Origin: Pseudobdellovibrionaceae bacterium
GTDB lineage: Bacteria; Bdellovibrionota; Bdellovibrionia; Bdellovibrionales; Bdellovibrionaceae
Direction: 5' to 3'
Length of the DNA: 64,000 bases
Assembly: GCA_019637875.1 (NCBI GenBank)
Contig: JAHBUW010000007.1
Span: 62,001 to 126,000, forward strand
Below the pieces are notes generated by a model that made no database searches, had not been told where the DNA came from, and saw only the letters and a list, made by a program, of their open reading frames with translations. Each line of letters opens with the position of its first letter. Position 1 is the first letter of the stretch. This document shows, piece after piece, positions 52,844-61,333 of this stretch. The translations under genes were made by a program, and so were the position numbers.

Positions 52844-53632
52844 ATGATTCGTGCACTCAATACAGCCGCGACCGGGATGCAAGCGCAGCAGACGAACATG
52901 GACGTCATTTCGAACAACATGGCGAACGTGAACACCGCCGGGTTCAAACGTTCGCGCGCCGAATTCGAAGACCTTCTTTACCAAAATGAAAAAGAGCCCG
53001 GCACCGCGACCGGGATGAACGCCGTCACGCCCACGGGCGTGCAAGTCGGTCTGGGGGTGCGCACCGCAGCTGTCCAGCGTGATATGGGCGCCATCGGCAG
53101 CGCGGTCATGACGAAACGTGCGCTCGACGTGATGATCGAAGGCCCCGGCTTCTTCCAGATCCAGACTCCCGACGGTCAGATGGCTTACACCCGCGACGGT
53201 CAATTCCGTCCGGACGCGAATGGCCGCATCGTGGATAAGAACGGGAACGTTCTGCAACCCGAAATCACCATTCCCCCCGAAGCGACCAATATCGAAATCG
53301 CGCCCAATGGTGAGGTCCGCGTGCAGACGGGCGATACGGGCGTTCCGCAAACGGTGGGACAGATCGACATCGCGAATTTCGTGAACGCGGCGGGACTGCG
53401 TTCGATCGGCCGTAACCTTTACCAACAGACGCCCTCCAGCGGACAGGCGCAAGTTGTCCGCCCGGGCTTGAGCGGTGCGGGTTTCTTGGGACAAGGTCAG
53501 TACGAATCGTCGAACGTGAACATCGTCGATGAGATGGTGAATATGATCACGGCCCAGCGCGCTTACGAGTCGAACTCGAAAGCGATTCAGGCCGCCGATC
53601 AAATGCTCCAAACCATCAATAGTCTGAGGTAA
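52844..53632 (+). CDS. flgG: Flagellar distal rod protein FlgG
   Basis: Distal rod subunit, 262 residues, the usual length. MIRALNTAATGMQAQQTNMD at the start and NIVDEMVNMITAQRAYESNS at the end are nearly the FlgG consensus. It forms the drive-shaft through the P and L rings, whose genes follow (flgA chaperone, flgH, flgI). Confidence 0.96.
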   Translation: MIRALNTAATGMQAQQTNMDVISNNMANVNTAGFKRSRAEFEDLLYQNEKEPGTATGMNAVTPTGVQVGLGVRTAAVQRDMGAIGSAVMTKRALDVMIEGPGFFQIQTPDGQMAYTRDGQFRPDANGRIVDKNGNVLQPEITIPPEATNIEIAPNGEVRVQTGDTGVPQTVGQIDIANFVNAAGLRSIGRNLYQQTPSSGQAQVVRPGLSGAGFLGQGQYESSNVNIVDEMVNMITAQRAYESNSKAIQAADQMLQTINSLR

Positions 53633-53638
53633 TCGCGA

Positions 53639-54487
53639 ATGAGTTTGTGGTCTTCGGTTCAAAACGTCTGCCGCATTTCGCTCGTGATCCTCTTCGTGGT
53701 CACGTTGGTGTACGACTTCGCGCAAGCCAGTGAAGCCGCCGATCACGCGTTGGCGGTCGACGAAAACGGCAAGACCGGCTTCGAGCCCGAACTCAAGTCG
53801 ACGAAGCGGAGCTTGCAGAACCAGAAGCCCGCGGCGGCCATCGCGGTGGGCTCGGCACAAGCTTTGGAGCAATCCGGAGAAGGCCGCGCTTTGGTCGAGG
53901 CGACGCTGCTCGCGCAGTTGCGCCAAGGCTACCGTAATCTTTGCGACGATTGCCGCGTGGAATTCCGTGACGTGAAATTCCCGCCGTTCGCCGTCGAGGA
54001 CGTCGCGGATCTGAAAATCGGCTTCAAAGATCTGAAGTGGGGCGGAAGTTTCCTGTTACCGGTGGAGTTCCTGGGGGAAACCCAAAGCTACATCAGCGGT
54101 CAGGTGCGTTTGCATCGCCAAGGTTTGCAGGCCGCGCGGACCTTGAACGCGCTCGCGGTCTTGAACCCGTCGGATCTGAAATCCGAGTGGATCGACGTCA
54201 CCTTCCTGAAGGACGATCTGGCGACTTACGCGGATCTCGATGGCGCGGTCGCCAAACGTTTTCTGGCGCTACGCCAAACCGTGCTGAAGTCGGATCTGCG
54301 TCTACCGCAGATCGTGAGTCGCGGTCAGATGATCAAGGTTGTCGCCGGGAACGATACGTTCGAGATCACCAGCCACTTTCGCGCGGAAGAAAACGGCAGC
54401 ATGGGCGACTACGTTCGCGTGAAAAGCGATCAGAATAAAATCCTCAGCGTGCGCGTGATCGCACCCGGAACCGGAAGGCTTGAGTAA
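53639..54487 (+). CDS. flgA: Flagella basal body P-ring formation protein FlgA
   Basis: FlgA is a periplasmic chaperone for P-ring assembly. An N-terminal signal-like segment (ISLVILFVVTLVYDFAQA) is followed by about 110 residues and a C-terminal SAF domain (LPQIVSRGQMIKVVAGNDTF to NKILSVRVIAPG). 282 residues is longer than the about 220 of enteric FlgA, owing to an N-terminal extension. Its stop overlaps the ATG of flgH. Confidence 0.86.
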   Translation: MSLWSSVQNVCRISLVILFVVTLVYDFAQASEAADHALAVDENGKTGFEPELKSTKRSLQNQKPAAAIAVGSAQALEQSGEGRALVEATLLAQLRQGYRNLCDDCRVEFRDVKFPPFAVEDVADLKIGFKDLKWGGSFLLPVEFLGETQSYISGQVRLHRQGLQAARTLNALAVLNPSDLKSEWIDVTFLKDDLATYADLDGAVAKRFLALRQTVLKSDLRLPQIVSRGQMIKVVAGNDTFEITSHFRAEENGSMGDYVRVKSDQNKILSVRVIAPGTGRLE

Positions 54488-55251
54488 TGACATTTCGGAC
54501 AACGATCTTACACATCATCTTCCTGATCGCGATCGCTTTCGGTCTGCTGAATACCGGTTGCGCGGGTTTGATCCCGCGCAGTGAAAAAGCGCAGATCCAA
54601 GAGGAAGTCAGCGACGCCGTGAAGTTCTCGGACACGAACGAGTACATGAACATGGCGAATCGCAACTACAAGCGCATGACCCGCAGTCGCATGGAAGAAG
54701 AGGCCGAGCTGCACGCGCAGGCCGGTTCGATGTGGGTGATGGAAGGTCAGGGCGCCTATCTGTTCGCGCAGAACAAAAGTCGTCGTGAAGGCGATCTGCT
54801 GAACGTGAAGGTCGAAGGCCCCGCGCAAAAGCAAGTCGAAATGAAAGTGAACGTCATCAAGTCGCTGCTCAAGCAGCTCGAGGAACAGGAAAATCCGCCG
54901 GCCAAAGATCCGCAACCCGGCGAAGGGCAAACCGTCGAGTCGCAGAAACTCGCCGAGGGCAAAGACGACGGTAAAGGTCGCCAGCCCGCCAGCGAAGGCG
55001 GCAAAAGCGTGAACGAGCAGTCGACCGCGGACGCCGTGACGAACGTGCCCACCCGTATCGTCGAAAAACTTTCGGACGGGAATTACCGCGTGAAAGGCCA
55101 ACAGCCCTTCATGATCGGACAGCGTGAGTACAAGGTGATCGTGACGGGCGTGATCCGTCCCGAGGATTTCAATGATGAAGGCGTCTCTTCCAACCGCCTG
55201 CTGGATCCGCAATTCGATGTCGTGAACATTCGCCGCACGGAGAAACGCTAA
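54487..55251 (+). CDS. flgH: Flagellar L-ring protein FlgH
   Basis: Outer-membrane lipoprotein forming the L ring. The leader ends IAFGLLNTGCAGLIP (Cys about 20). The L-ring signature is present: SMWVMEGQGAYLFAQNKSRREGDLLNVKVEG near residue 80, and GNYRVKGQQPFMIGQREYKVIVTGVIRP near 200. A charged insertion between these (Lys/Glu/Gly-rich) makes it 254 residues. The stop overlaps flgI (ATGAG). Confidence 0.93.
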   Translation: MTFRTTILHIIFLIAIAFGLLNTGCAGLIPRSEKAQIQEEVSDAVKFSDTNEYMNMANRNYKRMTRSRMEEEAELHAQAGSMWVMEGQGAYLFAQNKSRREGDLLNVKVEGPAQKQVEMKVNVIKSLLKQLEEQENPPAKDPQPGEGQTVESQKLAEGKDDGKGRQPASEGGKSVNEQSTADAVTNVPTRIVEKLSDGNYRVKGQQPFMIGQREYKVIVTGVIRPEDFNDEGVSSNRLLDPQFDVVNIRRTEKR

Positions 55252-56261
55252 TGAGCCCGCGCTTCGTTCTTCTTTCGATCTATGCCCTTCTGGTCGCGAT
55301 GCTCGCGGATACGGCGCAAGCTGCGCGTCTGAAAGATATCGCCAGCATCCGCGGGGTGCGTGAAAACCAGCTGATCGGTTACGGGATCGTCGTCGGACTG
55401 AAAGGCACGGGCGACGGCAAAACTGAATTCACCGGCAAGTCGATGGCGCGTATGCTCGACAAGCTGGGCGTGAAACTCGATACCCAACAAGTGGACAGTA
55501 AAAACGTCGCGGCCGTCATCGTGACGGCGAATCTTCCCGCTTTCGGGAAAGCCGGAAATCCCATGGACATCACCGTAAGTTCGCTCGGCGATGCAAGCTC
55601 GCTCGAGGGCGGAACGCTTCTGCAGACGCCTTTGCGCGCGGCGAATGAGCAGGTCTATGCCGTCGGACAGGGAACGGTGACCATCGGTGGGCAAGGCAAA
55701 GACGCTTTCACGACGGTGGGGCGCATTCCGAACGGCGCGATCATCGAACGTGACGTCACCAGCGATTTCTCTTCGCGGAAGATGTTCCGTCTGACGTTGC
55801 ACAATCCGGATTTCATCACGGCGGCGCGAACCTCGCTGCAGATCAATCGCGAGCTCGGCGGACAGTTCGCCGCCGCGAAGGATGCCGGGACGATCGACAT
55901 CGTGACGCCGCCTTCGTTCGAAGGGCGGGGCGTAGAGTTACTGGCCACGATCGAAGCTGTGGAAATCAATCCCGACCAGAAAGCGAAAGTCGTCATCAAC
56001 GAAAAAACCGGAACGGTGATCATCGGTGACCGCGTGAAAATTTCACGCGTGGCGATCGCGCACGGCAACCTCTCGGTGAAAGTCCAGGGGAAATCCGCCA
56101 AGGACGTGGTCGACGAGAAAGTGAATGTGATCGAAGGCGTATCGGTGGGTGAACTCGTCCAGTCGTTGAACAAGCTGGGCGTCTCTCCGAAAGACCTGAT
56201 CACTCTGCTTCAGTCCATAAAGGCAGCTGGAGCTTTGCACGGGGAACTCGAAATTTTATGA
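55251..56261 (+). CDS. flgI: Flagellar P-ring protein FlgI
   Basis: Periplasmic P-ring subunit, 336 residues with a signal peptide (FVLLSIYALLVAMLADTAQA). The mature part starts ARLKDIASIRGVRENQLIG and YGIVVGLKGTGDG, and ends GVSPKDLITLLQSIKAAGAL. Highly typical. It is followed by a 292-base gap before flgJ. Confidence 0.97.
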   Translation: MSPRFVLLSIYALLVAMLADTAQAARLKDIASIRGVRENQLIGYGIVVGLKGTGDGKTEFTGKSMARMLDKLGVKLDTQQVDSKNVAAVIVTANLPAFGKAGNPMDITVSSLGDASSLEGGTLLQTPLRAANEQVYAVGQGTVTIGGQGKDAFTTVGRIPNGAIIERDVTSDFSSRKMFRLTLHNPDFITAARTSLQINRELGGQFAAAKDAGTIDIVTPPSFEGRGVELLATIEAVEINPDQKAKVVINEKTGTVIIGDRVKISRVAIAHGNLSVKVQGKSAKDVVDEKVNVIEGVSVGELVQSLNKLGVSPKDLITLLQSIKAAGALHGELEIL

Positions 56262-56553
56262 AAAGTTCTCGTGGAATTTTGAGTTTTGATTCTACAATGT
56301 ATTTAGCACCTGCGACATGGATGTTGTTGGTGCGCGGGGAGGGCGGGTTAGAGATCAAGAACCAAGGACGGTTAAGATTCTCAACACGTTTCTCGCAGGA
56401 AACAGGTGGCAATGGCAAGCAGTCGTCAAGGATTGACGGAATGTGGCCGAAGCTTAAAGAGCTCAGTGCAGGATGCACGCTGAACTCTGACTCCTCTCCC
56501 CTTTCTTTTCTCTCGAGCGGCGCGAATGGCGCCGATATCCACGGACGAAATCT
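56262..56553. other. Gap between flgI and flgJ
   Basis: Composition is more A/T-rich than the neighbours. A short open frame (56258-56557) overlapping the flgI stop has no ribosome site of note and unusual codon use, so I do not call a gene. TCAAGGAT-N12-GCCGAAGC at about 56427-56454 weakly resembles a sigma-28 promoter. The T/C-rich run CTCCTCTCCCCTTTCTTTTC lies just before flgJ. Confidence 0.5.
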
Positions 56554-57270
56554 ATGAGCGAAGTGACGCGCCTCCAGCGTGGCTATCAGCCGCGCGCGGA
56601 AGTCACGAACGAACAGAAGGAAGCGAAGATCCGCGAAGTCGCGGAGATGTACGAAAAGCACTTCCTGCGCGAAATGGTGAAGTCCATGCGCGCGACGGTC
56701 GGTGACGGCGGACTCATTCAGAAAAACCAGGCCGAAAAAATCTTCAGCGAACAGCTCGACGAGCAGTACGTCGAGAACTGGGGGAAGAAGGGCGGCGTGG
56801 GCCTCGCGGATTTGATCCAAGACCAGCTCATGCAACGTTTCGGCGAACAGATGGGCCTGCGTTTCCCGACGGCGAAACCCCAAGGCCCCGTGGCGCTCGA
56901 CGCGGCCTCGAAGGCCCGTCTGCAAGACGGTGCCCGCGCACGTGAAGCCCGCGTCGGTTTTCAAACGACGTCGAACGCGGCCGAGAAGCAAGTGAACTTC
57001 AAAATGAACGACCCGGAAAAACTGACACGCGAGGTCGCCCCCCCTTGGTCGGGGCGGCTGACCGAAATGACGACCGGCGCGAATGGCGAACAGGTCTTGG
57101 GCGTCGATCACGGGAACGGATTTCGCAGTCTGTTGAAATTCCAGGGCGAGCTGGTGACAAATTTGCGCCCCGGTCCAGTCGAGGCCGGTCAGGCGCTCGG
57201 AGCTTGGGATTCCGGGCGGGGCGACATGAACTGGACGCTTGAATTTCGCCCGGACTCGATCACAGAATAA
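56554..57270 (+). CDS. flgJ: Rod-binding protein FlgJ with a degenerate M23-like C-terminal domain
   Basis: FlgJ caps the growing rod. The N-terminal rod-binding domain is clear (VAEMYEKHFLREMVKSMRAT, then DGGLIQKNQAEKIFSEQLDE, GGVGLADLIQDQLM). The usual muramidase half is absent. Instead residues 160-238 (PPWSGRLTEM, EQVLGVDHGNGFRSL, GPVEAGQALGAWDSG, LEFRPDS) follow the pattern of M23/LytM domains, without the HxH zinc motif. So the second half may bind peptidoglycan without cutting it. The M23-like reading is by eye. Spacing to flgM is 90 bases. Confidence 0.82.
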   Translation: MSEVTRLQRGYQPRAEVTNEQKEAKIREVAEMYEKHFLREMVKSMRATVGDGGLIQKNQAEKIFSEQLDEQYVENWGKKGGVGLADLIQDQLMQRFGEQMGLRFPTAKPQGPVALDAASKARLQDGARAREARVGFQTTSNAAEKQVNFKMNDPEKLTREVAPPWSGRLTEMTTGANGEQVLGVDHGNGFRSLLKFQGELVTNLRPGPVEAGQALGAWDSGRGDMNWTLEFRPDSITE

Positions 57271-57360
57271 TTTTGGTCCGATGTCCCGATATGCTACGCT
57301 AATGAGTAGGGACCTGGTCTTGATGAAACTCGCCAAGGATAAGGCGATGGAGGCTTTCCG

Positions 57361-57705
57361 ATGAAAATCACGCACAACAAAGTGGGTCAGAACGTGAACG
57401 TTCGCGACACTCAACGCGGTGAAAAAACCGACGCGTCGGCCAATATCGGTTCGGCCGCGAAGGCGAACATCAGCGAGTCCACGGGCGCGGGATTGAAAGA
57501 GCTCGGAGACTTGGGCGCATCGAAAGTCGATATTTCGAAACGCGCGCAGGACATCAAGAAAGCGAAAGAGCTGGCGACGGCGGCTCCCGATGTGGATGAA
57601 GCGAAAGTCGCGCGTCTGCAAAAGCTGATCGACGAAGGTAAATACAAAGTCGACGCGGGCGCGATCGCCGACAAGATGATCTCTGAAGCGACGTCGTGGG
57701 AGTAA
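57361..57705 (+). CDS. flgM: Anti-sigma-28 factor FlgM
   Basis: FlgM holds the flagellar sigma factor until the hook is finished, then is exported. The 114 residues end with the conserved SKVDISKRAQDIKKAKELA, PDVDEAKVARLQKLIDEGKY and IADKMISE stretch. GGAGG is seven bases upstream. CCCGATAT at 57285-57292 may be a sigma-28 -10 element, and a 20-codon open frame (57302-57364) overlaps its start. Confidence 0.93.
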   Translation: MKITHNKVGQNVNVRDTQRGEKTDASANIGSAAKANISESTGAGLKELGDLGASKVDISKRAQDIKKAKELATAAPDVDEAKVARLQKLIDEGKYKVDAGAIADKMISEATSWE

Positions 57706-57711
57706 TCGATC

Positions 57712-58254
57712 ATGTTCGACATGGACTCCGATAAAAATCGCGAAGAACGCACGCAGAACGCTTACAAGAAGTTGGTCACCAATCTGGATGACATGACGAA
57801 AGCGTACCGCAATTTCTTGGACGTCGTTCGCAAAGAGAAAGACTTCCTGCTGACGAGCGATATCGAAAAACTGCGCGACAACAACAGCGTGAAGGAAAGC
57901 ACCCTCACGAAGCTGAAGGCGCTGGACGGCGCGCGTGAGCGTTACGCGAAAGACCTGGCGAACCTGGTGGGTGGCGAAGCGGAAAGCCCGCGCCTGCTCG
58001 ATATCGCGCAGAAGATGGCCGGTCCCAACGGGGATCAGCTGCGCTCGATCCACGCGACGCTCGAACTTTTGGTTCGTCGCGCGACCGAGATCAATCGTGA
58101 AAATGAACGTTACGCCCAAAGCGCATTGAAGACCCTGGACGGCGCGATGGGAAATATCAAAGAGACGTTGGTGGGAAAAACCACTTACCAGCGCCAGGGC
58201 ACACTTTCGAACGAGCCGAACAAAGCGGGTAATTTCGTCCGTAAGGAAGGCTAG
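57712..58254 (+). CDS. flgN: Flagellar chaperone FlgN
   Basis: FlgN is the export chaperone for FlgK and FlgL. The 180-residue protein is alpha-helical, starts DDMTKAYRNFLDVVRKEKDF and has a helical coiled-coil core (NNSVKESTLTKLKALDGARE), as expected of FlgN-type chaperones. Its place between flgM and flgK/flgL strongly supports the call. Sequence alone is weakly conserved. Confidence 0.82.
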   Translation: MFDMDSDKNREERTQNAYKKLVTNLDDMTKAYRNFLDVVRKEKDFLLTSDIEKLRDNNSVKESTLTKLKALDGARERYAKDLANLVGGEAESPRLLDIAQKMAGPNGDQLRSIHATLELLVRRATEINRENERYAQSALKTLDGAMGNIKETLVGKTTYQRQGTLSNEPNKAGNFVRKEG

Positions 58255-58269
58255 TTCGCGGGACGGTAA

Positions 58270-58292
58270 GGCCGGTCCATGAAGGACGGGCC
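58270..58292 (+). other. Intercistronic hairpin between flgN and flgK
   Basis: GGCCGGTCC-ATGAA-GGACGGGCC pairs over nine positions with one G-G mismatch. No T-run follows, so it may be a processing or stability hairpin. GCCGATGA right after it is close to a sigma-28 -10, but no -35 is visible. Confidence 0.4.
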
Positions 58293-58318
58293 GATGACCT
58301 CAAGGAAGAGGGCAGGTT

Positions 58319-59731
58319 GTGGGTAAAATTCATGCCATGATGGACATGGGTAAACGCGCGATGATGAACAGTCAGACCGCGCTGCAAACCGTGTCCCACA
58401 ACATCGCCAACAAAACGACCGAAGGTTATTCGCGCCAACGGGTCGAGCAGGTCACGGCGCCGCCCGTGAGCGAAGGCAATCTGCGGCTTGGGACGGGGTC
58501 GCGCGCGGCGCAGGTCAGCCGGATCAACAATCCTTTCATCGACAAGCAGCTTCAAGGTGCAAACCGCGAGATGGGGTTTCTGAACGCGCGTTCGGAAACC
58601 ATGGGGCGCATCGAGCAGGTTTTCAACGAGCAGCAGAACAAAAGCCTGAACCAGTACGTTTCGGATTTCTTCAACAGCTTCCGCGAGCTTTCGAACAATC
58701 CCGAGTCGACCACGATCCGCACGATCGTGAAAGAAACCGCCGAAGCCCTGACCAAGGACTTCAAGCGCGTCGACGATCAGCTCGAAACCGTGCGCAAGGA
58801 CATCGACTTCCAGCTGGACGCGCGGGTCGGCGAGATCAATCGCTATACCAACGAGATCGCCGAGCTGAACCAGAAGATTGCCTCGGTCGAAATTCAGAAC
58901 GTGCCGGCGAACGACGAACGTGACCGTCGCGACCTCGTTTTGAAAAAACTGAATGAACTCATCGACGTGAACGTCGCCGACGGCGACGCGGGTATGATCA
59001 ACGTTTCGACGGCGGGCAACGCGCTTTTGGTGACCGGTTTCAGTCAAACCGAGCTGAGCGCGAAAGTGGATCCGGGTTCGGGGCAAACCGAAATCTACGC
59101 CGTCGGCCAAGCCGGCGCGCATGACATCAAGATCACGAACCGGATCAAAAGCGGCGTGACGGGCGGATTGCTGTCGGTGCGCGATCGGGTCATCACGGAA
59201 GTCAAAGATCGCATGGACAGCCTGGCGTTCACGCTGGGGAACGAAGTCAACAAGGCCCACGTCCTCGGTTACGACCGCGGCGGTCGCGAGGGCTTGGCGT
59301 TCTTCATGACCAGCGACACGAAGGCGGGCGCGGCGCGCTCGCTGCGTTTGAATGAAGCGATCGCGAACGACGTCAGCCGGATCGCGGCGGGCGCGAAGGA
59401 TGGCTCGCCCGGGGACAATACCGTCGCGAACGTCATCAGCCGTATTCAGTACAAACAGGTTTTCGATAACGGCGCGGCGACGATGGACGACTACTACAAC
59501 GCCCAGGTGGGTCGCATCGGGGTCGTGGCCCATCAAGCGAACAAACAAGTCGAGACCCAGGGCAACGTCGTGAAGCAGATCGAAAAGCTGCGCGAGAGCG
59601 TTGCGGGCGTGAGTCTGGATGAAGAAGCGACGAAGATGATCGAGTTCCAGAAAAGTTTTGACGCCTCGGCGCGATTGATTCGCGTCGCGGATGAAATGTT
59701 CGACACGGTATTGAACCTTAAACGGATGTAA
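58319..59731 (+). CDS. flgK: Flagellar hook-associated protein FlgK (HAP1)
   Basis: HAP1 joins the hook to the filament. GTG start at 58319 follows GAAGAGGGCAGG. The N-terminal SQTALQTVSHNIANKTTEGY and SRINNPFIDKQL and the C-terminal SLDEEATKMIEFQKSFDASA are diagnostic of FlgK. 470 residues is short to normal for HAP1. Overlapping start of flgL is four bases downstream. Confidence 0.95.
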   Translation: MGKIHAMMDMGKRAMMNSQTALQTVSHNIANKTTEGYSRQRVEQVTAPPVSEGNLRLGTGSRAAQVSRINNPFIDKQLQGANREMGFLNARSETMGRIEQVFNEQQNKSLNQYVSDFFNSFRELSNNPESTTIRTIVKETAEALTKDFKRVDDQLETVRKDIDFQLDARVGEINRYTNEIAELNQKIASVEIQNVPANDERDRRDLVLKKLNELIDVNVADGDAGMINVSTAGNALLVTGFSQTELSAKVDPGSGQTEIYAVGQAGAHDIKITNRIKSGVTGGLLSVRDRVITEVKDRMDSLAFTLGNEVNKAHVLGYDRGGREGLAFFMTSDTKAGAARSLRLNEAIANDVSRIAAGAKDGSPGDNTVANVISRIQYKQVFDNGAATMDDYYNAQVGRIGVVAHQANKQVETQGNVVKQIEKLRESVAGVSLDEEATKMIEFQKSFDASARLIRVADEMFDTVLNLKRM

Positions 59732-59734
59732 TGA

Positions 59735-60823
59735 ATGCGCGTCACTGACCGGATGAATTTTGACCAAGTCCATCAGAATCTGCAGAAGAATCGGACCGAT
59801 ATGTCCGATCTGCAGAATCAGGCGGCTTCGCAAAAACGTCTGAACAAACCTTCCGACGATCCCGTGGGCGCCGCGCGCGTCCTCGCGACGCGTACGGAAG
59901 ACCGCGGATTGAATCAATTCGTTAAGAACATTCATCAAGCGCGCAGCTTCCTGGATATGACCGATCAGGCGCTGAATGAGATGTCGGATCTTTTGGTGCG
60001 GGCGAAAGAGCTTGCCGTGCAGCAAGCCAACGACGCCGGGGCGAACCCCGAAACCCGTCAGGTTGCCGCGCTCGAGATCGGTCAGACGTTCTCGCAGGCC
60101 GTTCAGATCGGGAACCGCAAGCTGGGCGAGCGTTACATCTTCGGCGGATTCAAGACGACGACCTCACCGTTCAATCAGGCCGGCGACTACAAGGGCGACG
60201 ATGGCGACATGAACGTCCTGATCAACAAGGACGCGGAAGTCGCGATGAACCTGCCGGGCAGTCGGGTCTTCGGCGGCGTCGGCGTGAGCGCCGACGGTCA
60301 CCTGCGCGCGAAAATGGATTCGCCGAAAACGGCCGAGGACTTGAACCAGTACCAACGCGACAACGAAGAACTTCGTCAAGAGATCGAAGACGGTCGCGAC
60401 GAAGAATTCGTTTTGCGCGGACCGGCTTCTTCGACCGAGACTTCGCGGCGGCGTCAGGTCGAAACCGTCCCCCAAAATACGCAGGACGGGATCAACGTCT
60501 TCCGCGTGTTGAAGAACTTCGAAATCGCTTTGCGAACGAATGATAAAGAAGAAATTCAGATTGCGATCGATGACATCGACCGTTCGCTCAGCCAGGTTAT
60601 TCAGGGCCGGGCCCAGGTCGGGGCGCGGGTTCAGACCTTGAACCAAACCCAGGAAAGTTTACAAAAATCCCTCGTCGACAATAAGGCTCTACAGAGTCAG
60701 ATCGAAGATGCGGATCTCTTCCAAACGGTGAGTGATATCTCGAAGACCGATAGTGCTCTTCGCGCCTCGCTCGAGACGTCTGGGCGTTTAGTCCAGAAGA
60801 GCCTCCTTGACTTTCTCCGGTAG
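59735..60823 (+). CDS. flgL: Flagellar hook-associated protein FlgL (HAP3)
   Basis: HAP3 at the hook-filament junction. The N-terminus TDRMNFDQVHQNLQKNR, KRLNKPSDDPVGAARVL and the C-terminus SQIEDADLFQTVSDISK are typical. At 362 residues it is longer than the enteric 317 owing to a central extension (FVLRGPASSTETSRRR). csrA starts 105 bases later. Confidence 0.94.
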   Translation: MRVTDRMNFDQVHQNLQKNRTDMSDLQNQAASQKRLNKPSDDPVGAARVLATRTEDRGLNQFVKNIHQARSFLDMTDQALNEMSDLLVRAKELAVQQANDAGANPETRQVAALEIGQTFSQAVQIGNRKLGERYIFGGFKTTTSPFNQAGDYKGDDGDMNVLINKDAEVAMNLPGSRVFGGVGVSADGHLRAKMDSPKTAEDLNQYQRDNEELRQEIEDGRDEEFVLRGPASSTETSRRRQVETVPQNTQDGINVFRVLKNFEIALRTNDKEEIQIAIDDIDRSLSQVIQGRAQVGARVQTLNQTQESLQKSLVDNKALQSQIEDADLFQTVSDISKTDSALRASLETSGRLVQKSLLDFLR

Positions 60824-60927
60824 CGGAAATAGCTACAGTTCCGCTCTTTAGCCACCGATAAAGCCAGCGTTGGAGAACGCTCTTTACCCGGATTGGTATC
60901 GAGTCGGAATATCCAGGGAGCCCCCGT

Positions 60928-61155
60928 ATGCTGGTTTTGACAAGGAAGTTGGGAGAAAGCATCGCCATTGACGACCATATCAAGATTCGGGTCGTTCAAA
61001 TCAAAGGCAAGCAGGTCCGTTTAGGGATCGAAGCCCCCAAAGAGACGAAAATTCACCGCGAAGAAGTCTATCTGGCGATCCAGGACACGAATAAAGAGTC
61101 CGCGGCAACCGGTCCGGAAAAGACGCGTAATATCTCGAAAATGCTTAAACCCTAA
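60928..61155 (+). CDS. csrA: Carbon storage regulator CsrA
   Basis: A dimeric RNA-binding protein that blocks translation at GGA motifs. MLVLTRKLGESIAIDDHIKI, then VRLGIEAPKETKIHREEVY, is the conserved CsrA core. A C-terminal tail takes it to 75 residues. In many bacteria it represses flagellin mRNA and is antagonised by FliW, whose gene follows with its own upstream terminator. Confidence 0.97.
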   Translation: MLVLTRKLGESIAIDDHIKIRVVQIKGKQVRLGIEAPKETKIHREEVYLAIQDTNKESAATGPEKTRNISKMLKP

Positions 61156-61204
61156 TCGGGTTAAAAGTTTTCGCGGCGCTCGAGAATCACTTTGTTTCCA
61201 CCTT

Positions 61205-61243
61205 CAAACCGGCTCTGAACGCGCTTCAGAGGCCGGTTTTTGC
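61205..61243 (+). terminator. Terminator between csrA and fliW
   Basis: AAACCGGCTCTGA pairs with TCAGAGGCCGGTTT (one bulge) around ACGCGCT, followed by TTGCGTTTT. A second short hairpin, AACCC-TAATC-GGGTT, lies just after csrA at 61147-61162. Confidence 0.8.
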
Positions 61244-61333
61244 GTTTTCGATGCACCGAGAACTCACCCGATTTTTGTCTTGCTGTGTCTGTTCTTTTAG
61301 GGTGTGATCCGTTTGTGGAGGGGGGGCCTGCAC

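Noticed and set aside
56258-56557. A 99-residue protein gene between flgI and flgJ
   Set aside because: Overlaps the flgI stop by chance, has atypical codon use and no homology pattern.
56200-58119. A 639-codon minus-strand frame opposite flgJ-flgN
   Set aside because: Shadow of the flagellar genes; composition rich in Arg/Phe/Leu as expected for antisense of GC-rich genes.
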